64,000 nucleotides of DNA from UBA6055 sp965203755 (GTDB taxonomy: Bacteria; Chloroflexota; Anaerolineae; Aggregatilineales; Phototrophicaceae): NCBI GenBank assembly GCA_965203755.1, contig OZ241910.1, forward strand, positions 1,364,001 to 1,428,000. The letters run 5' to 3'. Below are positions 48,990-57,689 of this stretch, in pieces. Position 1 is the first letter of the stretch. Every line of letters starts with the position of its first letter. The notes below the pieces were generated by a model. The model saw only the letters and a program-made list of their open reading frames with translations, did no database searches and had not been told where the DNA came from. Both the position numbers and the translations under genes were made by a program.

Positions 48990-50286
48990 CGACTAACTCC
49001 CGCTGACGCTGGTCAAGCGCCGCTTTGAGCATTTCATGCACATCGCCGCTGATGTCTCCCATAAAGTTCGGCGGCCAATTGGCGATTTGCCCATACTTGT
49101 CTAGCTTAACCTCACAAATCGTCGAACCCGTCTTCCCTGGCGCGCAGAAATACATCTTGATATTTTCGGGGCGGGCAAATTCTTGTTCCACTTCGGCAAT
49201 GCGCCGCTGCAAGCGCCGCAGCAGGTGTTCACTGTGACTCTCGACAATAAGCTGCAAGCCCCGTTTTTCGGCAGCGTGCAGCATCAAATCCGCCAGCGCG
49301 CTCTGGGCATTGGGATGCAGATGCAGTTCCGGCTGTTCCAGCAGGATGATCGAACCGGCCGGCGCTGACAGCAGCATCGCCATCACCGGCAAGACCTGCG
49401 ACACCCCAAATCCTACGTCCATCAGCGCGCTTTCGGCATCGCCAATTTTTACGGTGACTTCGTAGAATCGTTCTCTGGCATCGGTTGATTTGATGCTGAA
49501 GCCATCGACAAGCCCTAATTGTTTCAGCCAATTCGCCACATCTTCTTGCAGAGACTCGTTATCGCGCGCGGCGGAAATCAAAGCTGCAACCGCATCGGCG
49601 CCGTCGGGTTCAATGACCTGTGATTTCCTCTCGCCGGTCCATTGATAATAACGTTTGGGATATTGTCTCAAGGGGCCCAAATACAAAAGTTGATCCATTA
49701 AACTTTCAAATTCTCGATTAACGAATCGATTCAAAAATAGATAATCCGCTGCCAGCTTAGGAAGAGTCTCGTCGGGTAAAATATAACAGCTTTCGGGGGA
49801 ACTAACCGGCATATCTTCAACTGCGATAGGTGTGGACACTTCCAATAGATATTTACCGCCTTCATTATGTTTGACTTTGGCATGATAATTTTCAGAATCT
49901 GCGGAATGGATAAAGTAATCCAACGTTTCAATGAAAATATCACTGTTCAAGCGCCAGGAAACAGCATAATCGATTGAATTCTGTACTTGTTCATAAAAGG
50001 CTGTTAAAGGATCCCACGAAAGCCTTAATCCGATACGCCGACTTGTATCATGTCCATAAACCAAGTCTTGATAGCTGCCAAAATCGACATAATCCCGCCG
50101 GCCGCCGCCAAAATTGATATGCTGTTTGGGGTCAAAGCCGCTGGCGGTCTGCTTGAGCAGCAGCAAAGCCTGCAAGAGAGCCGTTTTGCCCGAACTGCTG
50201 CCGCCAAACAAGAACGTAATCGGCGCCAGGTCAATATCGAGCTGCCGCCAGCCTTTGAAATTTTCCAATCCTATTTTGTGGAGCAT
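48982..50286 (-). CDS. ABC/SMC-type AAA ATPase of the OLD-like (DUF3696) group
   Basis: A 434-residue protein. Walker A is FLFGGSSSGKTALLQALLLL (near residue 30). LMDVGFGVSQVLPVMAMLLS is the signature-like helix, SIILLEQPELHLHPNAQSAL contains Walker B, and LIVESHSEHLLRRLQRRI is the H-loop region. The long middle region is helical with a probable coiled coil. A TOPRIM nuclease domain, present in OLD proteins, is missing; the last part has the DUF3696-like YFCAPGKTGSTICEVKLDKYG. It resembles the ATPase of Septu and related systems. Eight-base overlap with the PIN nuclease gene indicates an ATPase-effector pair. GGGAGAAACCCTC precedes the ATG. Lower GC than neighbours. Confidence 0.82.
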   Translation of the reverse strand: MLHKIGLENFKGWRQLDIDLAPITFLFGGSSSGKTALLQALLLLKQTASGFDPKQHINFGGGRRDYVDFGSYQDLVYGHDTSRRIGLRLSWDPLTAFYEQVQNSIDYAVSWRLNSDIFIETLDYFIHSADSENYHAKVKHNEGGKYLLEVSTPIAVEDMPVSSPESCYILPDETLPKLAADYLFLNRFVNREFESLMDQLLYLGPLRQYPKRYYQWTGERKSQVIEPDGADAVAALISAARDNESLQEDVANWLKQLGLVDGFSIKSTDARERFYEVTVKIGDAESALMDVGFGVSQVLPVMAMLLSAPAGSIILLEQPELHLHPNAQSALADLMLHAAEKRGLQLIVESHSEHLLRRLQRRIAEVEQEFARPENIKMYFCAPGKTGSTICEVKLDKYGQIANWPPNFMGDISGDVHEMLKAALDQRQRELVGV

Positions 50287-50342
50287 GAGGGTTTCTCCCG
50301 CGTTGGTCGGCCCCCAGTATAGCAGATTTAAGAGGGGCTGAC

Positions 50343-51884
50343 TTACCCGCCTATGATGGCCAAAGCATCTTCGCCCAAAGCCACCATGACCCCTTGGGCG
50401 ATCAGGCCATCGCCGCTGCGGCGAATGCGGTCGGGCGGCAGGCCCATCAGCCGCGCCAGGTAGCGAACCGTCCAGGTATGCCCGCCGCCATAATCGCGGA
50501 TTTCTGTTAATTCACGGTTATTGACGGTGTCGTTGCCGATGCCGGCGACGGCGATGCCCTGGTCAATGAGCCATTCGCGGGTGACGCTTGCCAAGCCGCC
50601 GCGATTCGTTCCGTTGAAGACATAAATGGCGGCATTTTCGGCCTCGGCGCGCGCCTTGATTTCGGCCGGCGGCAGCTGCAGCTGCGGGAAAAAGACGCGC
50701 TGAATCAAATCGCTGATGGCCGCATAATTGGGATACAGCAGCATTTCGCCTTGCTGGTTTGTCCCGGTGGACACGTACAGGTTGTCGATCACCTCATAAT
50801 GGATATTTTCTCTTTCGATTTCACCCATCAGGGCGCCGAGGGCGATAATCTCGCTATAGCTTAGGTTGGTGCGGTAATTATTCGACAGTTCTTCCCACAG
50901 GCGCGGCGCCTGCGAGATAAAATTCAGGATGCCGCCGGCGCTTAACACTTCGGCCCGGACCGCATCCAGCGCTTCCTGCTGCCGCCGCGCGCGGTCAAAA
51001 TCGCCGCCTTCGGTGGCGCGGGTGCGGGCATATTGGAGCAGGGTCTCGGCATCCATGCGCTGGTCGCCCGGATTGAAACGCACATGAACCGTGCCATAGC
51101 GGTCGTCGGGATAATTGGGGTCGTCGATGAACTCGGTCACGGTCAAGGGAAGGCCATCTGGCGCCAGGGCATCCACAATCGCTGTGAAGACATCAAAGTT
51201 AATCAGCAGATAGTTATCGACCCGCATGCCGAAATTCGCCGACACGGTTTCCATGGCCAGGGCCGGCCCGCCACCGCCGGGATAAGCATTGACATCGCCG
51301 ATAAAATTGGCGGTATTGATGCGTCCAGGCCCAAAATCGGGGATGTTCACCCACAGATCGCGCGGGAGGGACAAGACGCCGACGGTCTTGCGGACCGGGT
51401 CGATATTCATCAGGATCATGGTATCGGTTCGGAATGGCCCCGACTCCTCGGCGGCGCTGCGCTGGTCAACCCCCAGCAGCAAAATCCGAATCTGGCGCGG
51501 GTCGGTGATCCGCGGCAGGCTGCGGCCTGGATCGAGGGTGGGGGTCGGGGCTGCGGGAACTTGCATCACAGTGGCCGGCGGCGCCAAAACAGCGGTCGCA
51601 TTCGCCATTGGCGAGACTTCGGTGGGGATGGCGGTGAACAGGGGCGTCAGCGCCAGCAGCGGCGCCGCTTCGGCGGCCGGCGCCAGTCGGCTCGGGTCGG
51701 CTTCGCATTGCCCAGAAGCGACGCAGCGCAGCGCCGCCAGCGGATCATCCAGCAAGATGCCGTTCCCCTGCAAGTCAACGACGGCCTGGCGCGTCAGGAA
51801 AAATGCCGTCAGGGAGCAGATGCCCGTTGCCGCGAGCAAGACGCCCAGCCCGACACATCCCAGTAACCATCTCGATACGCGCAT
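50343..51884 (-). CDS. LytR-CpsA-Psr (LCP) family protein with LytR C-terminal domain
   Basis: A 513-residue protein with an N-terminal membrane span (LLGCVGLGVLLAATGICSL). A proline/alanine linker leads to the LCP domain at about 130-340: RILLLGVDQRSAAEESGPFRTDTMILMNID (phosphate-binding arginines and aspartate), VLSLPRDLWVNIP, RINTANFIGD and LLQYARTRATEGGDFDRARRQQEALDAV, which are the usual residues for binding polyprenyl pyrophosphate. The C-terminal LytR_C domain (IYVFNGTNRGGLASVTREWL, VRYLARLMGL) is present. LCP enzymes transfer wall polymers from lipid carriers to peptidoglycan or proteins outside the membrane. Divergent from gatC. Confidence 0.95.
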   Translation of the reverse strand: MRVSRWLLGCVGLGVLLAATGICSLTAFFLTRQAVVDLQGNGILLDDPLAALRCVASGQCEADPSRLAPAAEAAPLLALTPLFTAIPTEVSPMANATAVLAPPATVMQVPAAPTPTLDPGRSLPRITDPRQIRILLLGVDQRSAAEESGPFRTDTMILMNIDPVRKTVGVLSLPRDLWVNIPDFGPGRINTANFIGDVNAYPGGGGPALAMETVSANFGMRVDNYLLINFDVFTAIVDALAPDGLPLTVTEFIDDPNYPDDRYGTVHVRFNPGDQRMDAETLLQYARTRATEGGDFDRARRQQEALDAVRAEVLSAGGILNFISQAPRLWEELSNNYRTNLSYSEIIALGALMGEIERENIHYEVIDNLYVSTGTNQQGEMLLYPNYAAISDLIQRVFFPQLQLPPAEIKARAEAENAAIYVFNGTNRGGLASVTREWLIDQGIAVAGIGNDTVNNRELTEIRDYGGGHTWTVRYLARLMGLPPDRIRRSGDGLIAQGVMVALGEDALAIIGG

Positions 51885-52039
51885 GGATTGCCGCCTTTGC
51901 CGGCTCTGCTGATAACCGGCGCGAATTATAGCACAGCATCAGCGAATGGCAGGGGGCGGCTTAGCCAAGACGCACAGCGGACGCTTTCAAGAATCAAAAT
52001 TCGACGCTATACTGTGGCCGATACGATGAAAGGCGCAGC

Positions 52040-52342
52040 ATGAAAGAAACGATTTTATCAGCCGAGGATGTCGGCGCGATTGCCGACCTGGCGCGGCTGG
52101 AGCTTGATGAGGCCGATGTGGCGCGCTATCAAAAACAGATGTCCGATGTCCTAGGTTATTTTCAGAAATTGGAAGAATTGGACACCACTCATATTGATCC
52201 CACATCCTCCGTCCGGCCCTTGACCAATGTCATGCGCCCGGATGATGCACAAGCGCCGCTGCCGGTCGCCGAGGCCCTTGCCAATGCCCCTGACAGCGAT
52301 GGCGGGCAGTTTCGGGCGCCGGCGGCGCTGGATATGGGATAA
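52040..52342 (+). CDS. gatC: Glutamyl-tRNA(Gln)/aspartyl-tRNA(Asn) amidotransferase subunit C
   Basis: A 100-residue protein of the expected size. LSAEDVGAIADLARLELDEA and FQKLEELDTTHIDPTSSV are highly typical of GatC, which wraps around the GatA-GatB interface of the amidotransferase that converts Glu-tRNA-Gln or Asp-tRNA-Asn to the amidated form. The C-terminus PDSDGGQFRAPAALDMG is also conserved. GATGAAAGGCGCAGC precedes the ATG. gatA and gatB are not adjacent, so the gene is split from its partners here. Confidence 0.95.
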   Translation: MKETILSAEDVGAIADLARLELDEADVARYQKQMSDVLGYFQKLEELDTTHIDPTSSVRPLTNVMRPDDAQAPLPVAEALANAPDSDGGQFRAPAALDMG

Positions 52343-52361
52343 GCCGCGACCGCGACTTTGA

Positions 52362-52391
52362 TTGCGATTTTAACGTAATTCAATGTATAAT
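52362..52391 (+). promoter_or_regulatory. Promoter of the subtilase gene
   Basis: TTGCGA at 52362-52367 and perfect TATAAT at 52386-52391 with an 18-base spacer, 50 bases ahead of the protease start. Confidence 0.6.
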
Positions 52392-52440
52392 AGCTTGAAA
52401 CGTCATTTCGTTCTCGTTCATCAGCGCAAGGGGAAGTCTT

Positions 52441-53619
52441 ATGAAACCCGTCAAACGTTTTACTCTCTTTATCCTTATGCTTTTCATTCCCGCGCTGGCC
52501 TTGCCGGCCGCATTCGCCAGTGAATTTCCCGGCATGAATAGGGATAACCCAAATAACGAAAGCGACAGCATGAGGGTTGCGCCGGCGCATGACGACGCCC
52601 GACCGACCGGCAACTGGGTGATCCATTATGACCGCGGCACGCCCGAAAGCGAGAAGCTGGAATATGTCAACCGTATCGGCGGCGCCATTGTGGAGCGGAT
52701 TGACGAATTGGAAATCTGGGTGGTGGCCGTCCCTGAATACGTCGGCATGAACTTCAGCTTTGACAGCGATGTCGAATTGATCGAGCAGGATTATTTCGTC
52801 AGCGTCCACTTCAACATTCCACCCAACGACCCCGATTACAAGCGTCAATGGGCGCTGCCGCATATTCAGGCGGAGAGGGCTTGGGATGAAATGGGGACGC
52901 TCCAGCCAATCACGGTCGCCGTCATTGACACCGGGGTTTGCATGCGCCATGAAGACCTGGCTGGCCGCGTTTTGGACAACGGCTATGATTTTGTTGACAA
53001 CGACGACGACCCGGAAGATGTCTTTGGGCATGGCTGTTCGGTCGCCGGCATCATCGCCGCCAACATCGACAACGGCCTGGGCATCGCCGGCTTCGCGCCC
53101 AACGCATCCATTCTGCCGATTCGCGTGCTGGGCCCCAATGGCAGCGGCTCCATGGCCGACGTGGCCGCCGGCATCGTCTACGCCGCCGACAACGGGGCTG
53201 ACATCATCAACCTGTCGCTGGGCAGCTTCGTCGGCTCGCAGACCGAAAAAGACGCGGTCGATTATGCCGTCGGCAAAGGCGCGACCGTGATCGCTTCGGC
53301 CGGCAACAGCGGCGGCGCCTTGCCTGGCTATCCGGCGCGTTATGAAAATGTGGTCGCCGTCGGCGCGGTCGACCCTGACGGCTCGCGCAGCAGCTTCAGC
53401 AACAAGGGCGGCGATATCTGGGCGCCCGGCCGCGATGTCCACACCATTTACCTCAACAACAGCTATAAGGCGCTCAACGGCACCAGCTTCTCGGCGCCCT
53501 ATGTATCGGCGATGGCGGCGGTTCTGGAAGGCATGGGGCAAGCGCTGCATCTGGACGGCGGCGACATGACCTGGACTTGCATGATCCAAGGCGCCTGCGA
53601 GCTTGTCCCCGGCAGCTAG
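52441..53619 (+). CDS. Secreted subtilisin-family (S8) serine protease with propeptide
   Basis: A 392-residue preproprotein. A signal peptide covers about residues 1-27 (FTLFILMLFIPALALPAAFA), and an inhibitor I9-like propeptide extends to about 120 (EKLEYVNRIGGAIVERIDEL). The catalytic triad is complete: D163 in AVIDTGVCMRHEDL, H197 in FGHGCSVAGIIAA and S349 in LNGTSFSAPYVSAM. The oxyanion asparagine lies in IASAGNSGGALPGYP. Four cysteines (in GVCMR, HGCSV and near the C-terminus TCMIQGACEL) may form disulfides. It degrades proteins outside the cell. Stand-alone gene. Confidence 0.95.
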   Translation: MKPVKRFTLFILMLFIPALALPAAFASEFPGMNRDNPNNESDSMRVAPAHDDARPTGNWVIHYDRGTPESEKLEYVNRIGGAIVERIDELEIWVVAVPEYVGMNFSFDSDVELIEQDYFVSVHFNIPPNDPDYKRQWALPHIQAERAWDEMGTLQPITVAVIDTGVCMRHEDLAGRVLDNGYDFVDNDDDPEDVFGHGCSVAGIIAANIDNGLGIAGFAPNASILPIRVLGPNGSGSMADVAAGIVYAADNGADIINLSLGSFVGSQTEKDAVDYAVGKGATVIASAGNSGGALPGYPARYENVVAVGAVDPDGSRSSFSNKGGDIWAPGRDVHTIYLNNSYKALNGTSFSAPYVSAMAAVLEGMGQALHLDGGDMTWTCMIQGACELVPGS

Positions 53620-53703
53620 ACGGCGGCGGCATTCAGCTTAAACGGGGGGCAGACGCGTTCTGCCCCTTTCTAGAATCAAACAATCGCAGCGGGTGATGTC
53701 AAT

Positions 53704-54696
53704 ATGGCGGCCAATCGCAACTTGCATCAAGCGAAGTCAAACAAGAAAGACGAGTTTTATACGCAGTTAGCGGATATTGAGAATGAGCTTTGGCATTACC
53801 GCGATCATTTTCGCGGCAAGGTCATCTACTGCAACTGCGATGACCCGCGGGTGAGCAAATTCTTTCACTATTTCTCACTGAAATTTCGCGGCTTGGGGTT
53901 AAAGAAGCTGATCACGGCCTGCTATAAAAATCAGCAGATGGATATGTTCAGCCGCAATGACGCCGAGAAGGCGATTTGGCTGGAATATGATGGCACGCCG
54001 AATAAGACCGGCATTCCGTCAGTCGAGGATATTGGCGTGCATCACCTTAAAGGCGATGGGGATTTTCGCAGTCAGGAATGTATTGACCTGCTCAAGCGCG
54101 CCGATGTTGTCGTCACCAATCCGCCTTTTTCGCTGTTTCGGGAATATGTGGCGCAGCTGATGGAATATGAGAAGAAGTTTATCATTATTGGAAACAAGAA
54201 CGCCATTGGATATAAAGAGTTATTTCCGCTTATCAAAGACAACCGATTGTGGGTCGGGAATACCCCAATGGGTCGAGAATTGCTGTTTGATGTGCCGAAA
54301 GACTACGCGCAGGAATTGGTTGAAACCAGAAAAGAAGGCAGCGCATATAAGTTAGTGGATGGAGTTGTCAAGGGCAGGTCGCAGGGCATCTGGTTCACCA
54401 ACCTGGATCATAAGAAAAGGCACGAAGAACTGATTTTATGGAAGCGATATTCGCCAGAGGAATATCCAAAGTATGACAACTATGATGCGATCAGCGTAGA
54501 TAAGACCGCCGAGATTCCAATGGACTATGAAGGCGAGATGGGAGTCCCGATCACTTTCCTGGATAAGCACAACCCAGAGCAATTTGAGATTGTCGGGGCA
54601 GATACTTGGTTCACAGGCAAGCTAGGCCGATTCTATGTCAACGGCAAAAGAAAATATGCCCGCATTGTCATTCGCCGCAAGGACGCGCAGAAATGA
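53704..54696 (+). CDS. Adenine-specific DNA methyltransferase of the M.EcoRI family
   Basis: A 330-residue protein of the EcoRI-methylase family. KKDEFYTQLADIENELWHYR at the N-terminus is the family's opening. VVTNPPFSLFREYVAQLMEY is motif IV (NPPF) and FIIIGNKNAI follows in the usual position. The family methylates the second adenine of GAATTC; the target here cannot be read. No restriction endonuclease accompanies it, only a 27-codon frame beginning within its stop codon. GC is below that of its neighbours, consistent with recent acquisition as an orphan or decayed RM unit. The region ahead of the start is weak in Shine-Dalgarno character (GGGTGATGTCAAT). Confidence 0.9.
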   Translation: MAANRNLHQAKSNKKDEFYTQLADIENELWHYRDHFRGKVIYCNCDDPRVSKFFHYFSLKFRGLGLKKLITACYKNQQMDMFSRNDAEKAIWLEYDGTPNKTGIPSVEDIGVHHLKGDGDFRSQECIDLLKRADVVVTNPPFSLFREYVAQLMEYEKKFIIIGNKNAIGYKELFPLIKDNRLWVGNTPMGRELLFDVPKDYAQELVETRKEGSAYKLVDGVVKGRSQGIWFTNLDHKKRHEELILWKRYSPEEYPKYDNYDAISVDKTAEIPMDYEGEMGVPITFLDKHNPEQFEIVGADTWFTGKLGRFYVNGKRKYARIVIRRKDAQK

Positions 54697-54776
54697 TTGC
54701 AGATGGGAAGGATAGGATGATGCAAAAGATTGGGCTAAAAGAATATAGATTTCTTATCCAGCGCGATTTTGCCTAA
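54693..54776 (+). pseudogene. 27-codon frame coupled to the methylase stop (probable remnant)
   Basis: ATG at 54693 overlaps the methylase TGA (ATGA), and the frame encodes MIADGKDRMMQKIGLKEY, then RFLIQRDFA. The codon composition matches the methylase. The overlapping arrangement is that of a coupled downstream gene, so this may be the beginning of a lost partner such as a nuclease. The following 80 bases to 54859 contain nothing I can identify. Confidence 0.35.
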
Positions 54777-54859
54777 AGGAATGAGATCTCGAGGCAAGCC
54801 AGGCCGCGACGCTGTCAAATCGGCGATATGACCTGCGCCCGGGCGATGAAGCCGCCGCG

Positions 54860-56230
54860 CTAGGCGTCAAAGCCGCGCTGGACAGCCTGCTCAAAGAATC
54901 GCCGGGCGAAATCTTCGACCTTGCCCTCCTGCACGCCGCTTATGGTTAGGGCGACGAAGGTCTGTTTTTTCATGTCAAAGCCGACCTGAACTAGATCGGG
55001 CTTGTTTGACTGGGTGATATTCCTAAGCGGCACATAGCCGGCGTAATCTGTATTTTTGGCAAGGATGAGGACGGCTGGCGCCCGCGGTCTTAATCGATAG
55101 TCCGGGCAGCCAAAGAAGAAAAGGTATCGGGCGCGTTTGCCGCTTTGTCTGAACTCAATGCCAAAAAACCAGGCGCGCTTGGCCGAGCCGCCATCGCGCA
55201 GGCTCAAGTATTTTTCAAAGTCAAGCCGGCCGTAATCCTTGAAGTTCAAACGCGCGCCGCCAGCCGTTTTCATCTCGTTCACATTGTCAACCGTCTGCTT
55301 GAAGTAACTCTTGAGCAGTTCCATCGCCCGCAGCCAAACTTCATATTCATTCCGCGCCTGGCTTAAGGCCGGGCCTTCAAGACGGGCGGCAATGGACGTC
55401 AGCCATTCCTGTTCCGCGCGCTGTTCCTGCGCCGCTTTTTCCCATTCTGCCAGGCTTTCTGCCACATTTTCATAGACCAATTCAATCAGCGGCGTTAAAT
55501 CCCCTGCCTGCGATTCTTCCAGGGCGTCATAATAGCGCAGTCGGTCGTCGCGCGCGATGATGCAAATTGGATAACCGCGCCTCATCAAAATCAAGTTCAT
55601 TAGAATGCGAGCCGTGCGGCCATTGCCATCCATGAAGGGGTGAATCTGCGCCAGCCAGGCATGGGCGGCGGCGGCGCACAAGATGGGCGAATCCGCATCG
55701 GGGCTGTCGGGCGAAGCAGCTTTCTTGATATACGTTCCCAATTCGTCCATCTGCTGGCTAATCAAGTGCGCTTCGGGCGGTTTGTATTCCGAGCCCGAAA
55801 TTTTCACTTCGCGGCCGCGGTACCTGCCGGCGTATTCGGCGTGTATGTCTTTGAGAATCAGCGCGTGAATCTGGCGCAGGTCACTCAAGGCAATCGGTCG
55901 GTCTTTGGAAACGGCAATGCTTTCCATAAAGTCGAGCGCATGGGACAGATTTTTGGCTTCAGCCTGGTCGCGCAGAGTTTTGCCGGTAAGCGTCATGCCC
56001 ATTTCGACCACCAAGCGCGTTTCGCCAATGGTGAGCGCGTTGCCCTCAATGGCGTTGGAATGATAGATGTCCTTGATTCGGAAATACTGCTGAATGCGCT
56101 TTAATGCCGGCGGATCTAGCTTGCCGACTTTTCGCATGTCCTGAACGCGGCCGTGCAAATCCAGCAGGCGCGTTTCAAGGTTTTCATAATACATAAACGG
56201 CGCGTCATTGATATTTTTGAGGTTGCCCAT
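54860..56230 (-). CDS. Fic-domain protein (AMPylase-like, class II)
   Basis: A 456-residue protein from the ATG at 56230 (AAAGGGGCAGCG upstream). The catalytic motif IHPFMDGNGRTAR is complete (H197). The inhibitory helix motif is at the N-terminal side: YHSNAIEGN (S58-x3-E62-G), which is the class II arrangement in which the glutamate blocks ATP binding until relieved. The C-terminal third is an additional domain (YLFFFGCPDYRLRPRAPAVL; VQVGFDMKKQTFVALTISGV) that I do not recognise. Fic proteins transfer AMP or a similar group to target proteins. The gene stands next to the orphan methylase but on the opposite strand. Confidence 0.9.
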   Translation of the reverse strand: MGNLKNINDAPFMYYENLETRLLDLHGRVQDMRKVGKLDPPALKRIQQYFRIKDIYHSNAIEGNALTIGETRLVVEMGMTLTGKTLRDQAEAKNLSHALDFMESIAVSKDRPIALSDLRQIHALILKDIHAEYAGRYRGREVKISGSEYKPPEAHLISQQMDELGTYIKKAASPDSPDADSPILCAAAAHAWLAQIHPFMDGNGRTARILMNLILMRRGYPICIIARDDRLRYYDALEESQAGDLTPLIELVYENVAESLAEWEKAAQEQRAEQEWLTSIAARLEGPALSQARNEYEVWLRAMELLKSYFKQTVDNVNEMKTAGGARLNFKDYGRLDFEKYLSLRDGGSAKRAWFFGIEFRQSGKRARYLFFFGCPDYRLRPRAPAVLILAKNTDYAGYVPLRNITQSNKPDLVQVGFDMKKQTFVALTISGVQEGKVEDFARRFFEQAVQRGFDA

Positions 56231-56286
56231 CGCTGCCCCTTTCACTTTGTCAATGCGCCTTCTTATGATACAGCATAACCGCATCA

Positions 56287-56919
56287 TCACCGCCGCGGAT
56301 GCGATGCGCGGCTGTACTCGTCGCGGAAACGATGCGTTTCCCACAGCTGCTGGTAAAGCTGGGCAAAGCGGCGCTGGATGGCGGCGTCAAAGCCGACGCG
56401 CATGTCATAGGCATCTTCGCGGCGGCGGCGATAATAGTTTTTCTTGCGGCCGTGCTGGATAAAGCCATATTTGCGATAAAGCCGCTGGGCGACCTGATTG
56501 CTGACCCGCACCTCAAGGACGATATAGCGGGCGTTCAGCCGCAAGGCTTTGCCGAACATGCCCGCCAGCAGAATCTCGCCGAAGCCGCGGCGGCGATAAT
56601 CTGGGTGGATGGCAATCGCGCTGATGTGCGCCTCGATGTCGATCTTCCACAAGCCGCCATAACCGACGATGCACGGCTTGCCGGGGAGGGCTGGCCTTTC
56701 CCGCTTGAGCCAGCCGCTTAATCGATGCCGCCAGCCGCCATCGGCGGCCCTGATTGAATCGCCGGGCTGCTCTTCCAGCACCGCCATGTGGCTGATCTGC
56801 GACTGGTTAATCTCGAAAGCGTAGGAATCCTTTGACCAGGGCGGTGTAAAGGACAGTCGGTCGATGGCGGTCACAGGCTGGATGTCGTCCGCCCGCATAT
56901 AGCGCAGGGTCAGGGGCAT
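56287..56919 (-). CDS. rimI: GNAT N-acetyltransferase, RimI-type
   Basis: A 210-residue protein from the ATG at 56919. RYMRADDIQPVTAIDRLSF and SYAFEINQSQISHMAVLEE are the characteristic beginning of RimI-like enzymes, and the acetyl-CoA loop is AIHPDYRRRGFGEILLAGMF (Q/RxxGxG/A). NARYIVLEVRVSNQVAQRLY, followed by KYGFIQHGRKKNYYR, is nearly signature for RimI. The enzyme acetylates the N-terminal alanine of ribosomal protein S18 in E. coli, here perhaps other N-termini too. An insertion of about 30 residues (DGGWRHRLSGWLKRERPAL) is longer than usual. In-frame start at 57081 reads through the YCII-like stub and is rejected. Confidence 0.85.
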   Translation of the reverse strand: MPLTLRYMRADDIQPVTAIDRLSFTPPWSKDSYAFEINQSQISHMAVLEEQPGDSIRAADGGWRHRLSGWLKRERPALPGKPCIVGYGGLWKIDIEAHISAIAIHPDYRRRGFGEILLAGMFGKALRLNARYIVLEVRVSNQVAQRLYRKYGFIQHGRKKNYYRRRREDAYDMRVGFDAAIQRRFAQLYQQLWETHRFRDEYSRASHPRR

Positions 56920-56941
56920 GGCGCGGCGTGCGGCGGCGCGT

Positions 56942-57091
56942 CTACATCGGGAAGACTTCAGCGACATGAACCGCGCCGCCGACTTCCACATAGGGGCTGG
57001 CTTTTGCCATGGCTGCGGCCGCTTCCAGGCTGTCGGCTTCTGGACTGTCGAATTGAGGTTCGCCGTAATATAGAAAAGCATACTGCGTCAT
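56942..57091 (-). pseudogene. Internally deleted YCII-like small protein
   Basis: A 49-codon frame with a good Shine-Dalgarno site (CTAGGAGAAAATGCG). It begins MTQYAFLYYGEPQFDS, the usual first strand of YCII/DGPF-type proteins, and jumps to DSLEAAAAMAKASPYVEVGG, which with AVHVAEVF is the usual C-terminal end. Full-length family members have about 100-130 residues, so about half is missing in frame from the middle. It may still be translated, but is unlikely to form the ferredoxin-like fold. Confidence 0.5.
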
Positions 57092-57467
57092 CGCATTTTC
57101 TCCTAGGATGATCTTCATTCGCGGCGCGGCGCGCTGGTTCACTGACGGCCGCATCGCAGAGCATACTTGAAGGCAATGCTTGGGGCAATGCCTGGCTATG
57201 GCGCGGCGAGCTTGAACTCAAAAAAGGCTTGCGAAAAGAGCGGCTTTCAGATAAAATATCCTTCATAAACGGTTTCGGCGGCAAATCCAAAGCGCGGCCT
57301 AAGAGTCGACTTTTGTCCATCATGCTATGATATGCTTATTGAAGGGCGGCGGAGCCAGATACAGGCGATCCACAGGGCGCGCCATCGGATGGCCGGGCGC
57401 GTGGACCGCGTCAAAGATGCCTTGAATGAGAACTGCGCCCGGACGGGAAAACGAAGGGGGGATGGCA

Positions 57468-57689
57468 ATGGCAGCTGAATCGATGCAGCATGAACGCAGA
57501 ATATCGGCGCTTGAAGCGTCATATCAGCGCCTGGCCACGAAAGCCGATGTTGAGGCTGTGCGGACTGACCTGGAACGGTTGAGCAAGGAACTGGGCGACA
57601 AAATCAATGCACAAACCCGATGGGTCGCTCTGCTGTGGCTGACTGCTGTTATCGGGTTGGTCGGCTTGATTTTGAGCCGTCCGGGATGA
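57468..57689 (+). CDS. Small coiled-coil protein with C-terminal membrane span
   Basis: A 73-residue protein from the ATG at 57468 (AAGGGGGGATGGCA upstream; the preceding in-frame ATG at 57462 lies too close to the site). Residues 1-48 are a coiled coil (RRISALEASYQRLATKADVE, AVRTDLERLSKELGDKINAQ) and the C-terminus is one span (WVALLWLTAVIGLVGLILS). ATKADVEAVRTDLE is the hallmark of DUF1640-like coiled-coil proteins. It has the same order of coil and span as the gene at 9106. Confidence 0.7.
   Translation: MAAESMQHERRISALEASYQRLATKADVEAVRTDLERLSKELGDKINAQTRWVALLWLTAVIGLVGLILSRPG

Noticed and set aside
52189..53589. A 466-codon minus-strand frame opposite the subtilase
   Set aside because: Shadow frame; the + strand has complete S8 catalytic triad, signal peptide and promoter.
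54777..54859. A + strand stretch reading NRRYDLRPGDEAAALG continuing into the Fic gene
   Set aside because: It continues as a shadow of the Fic coding strand; similarity to any known protein is not evident.
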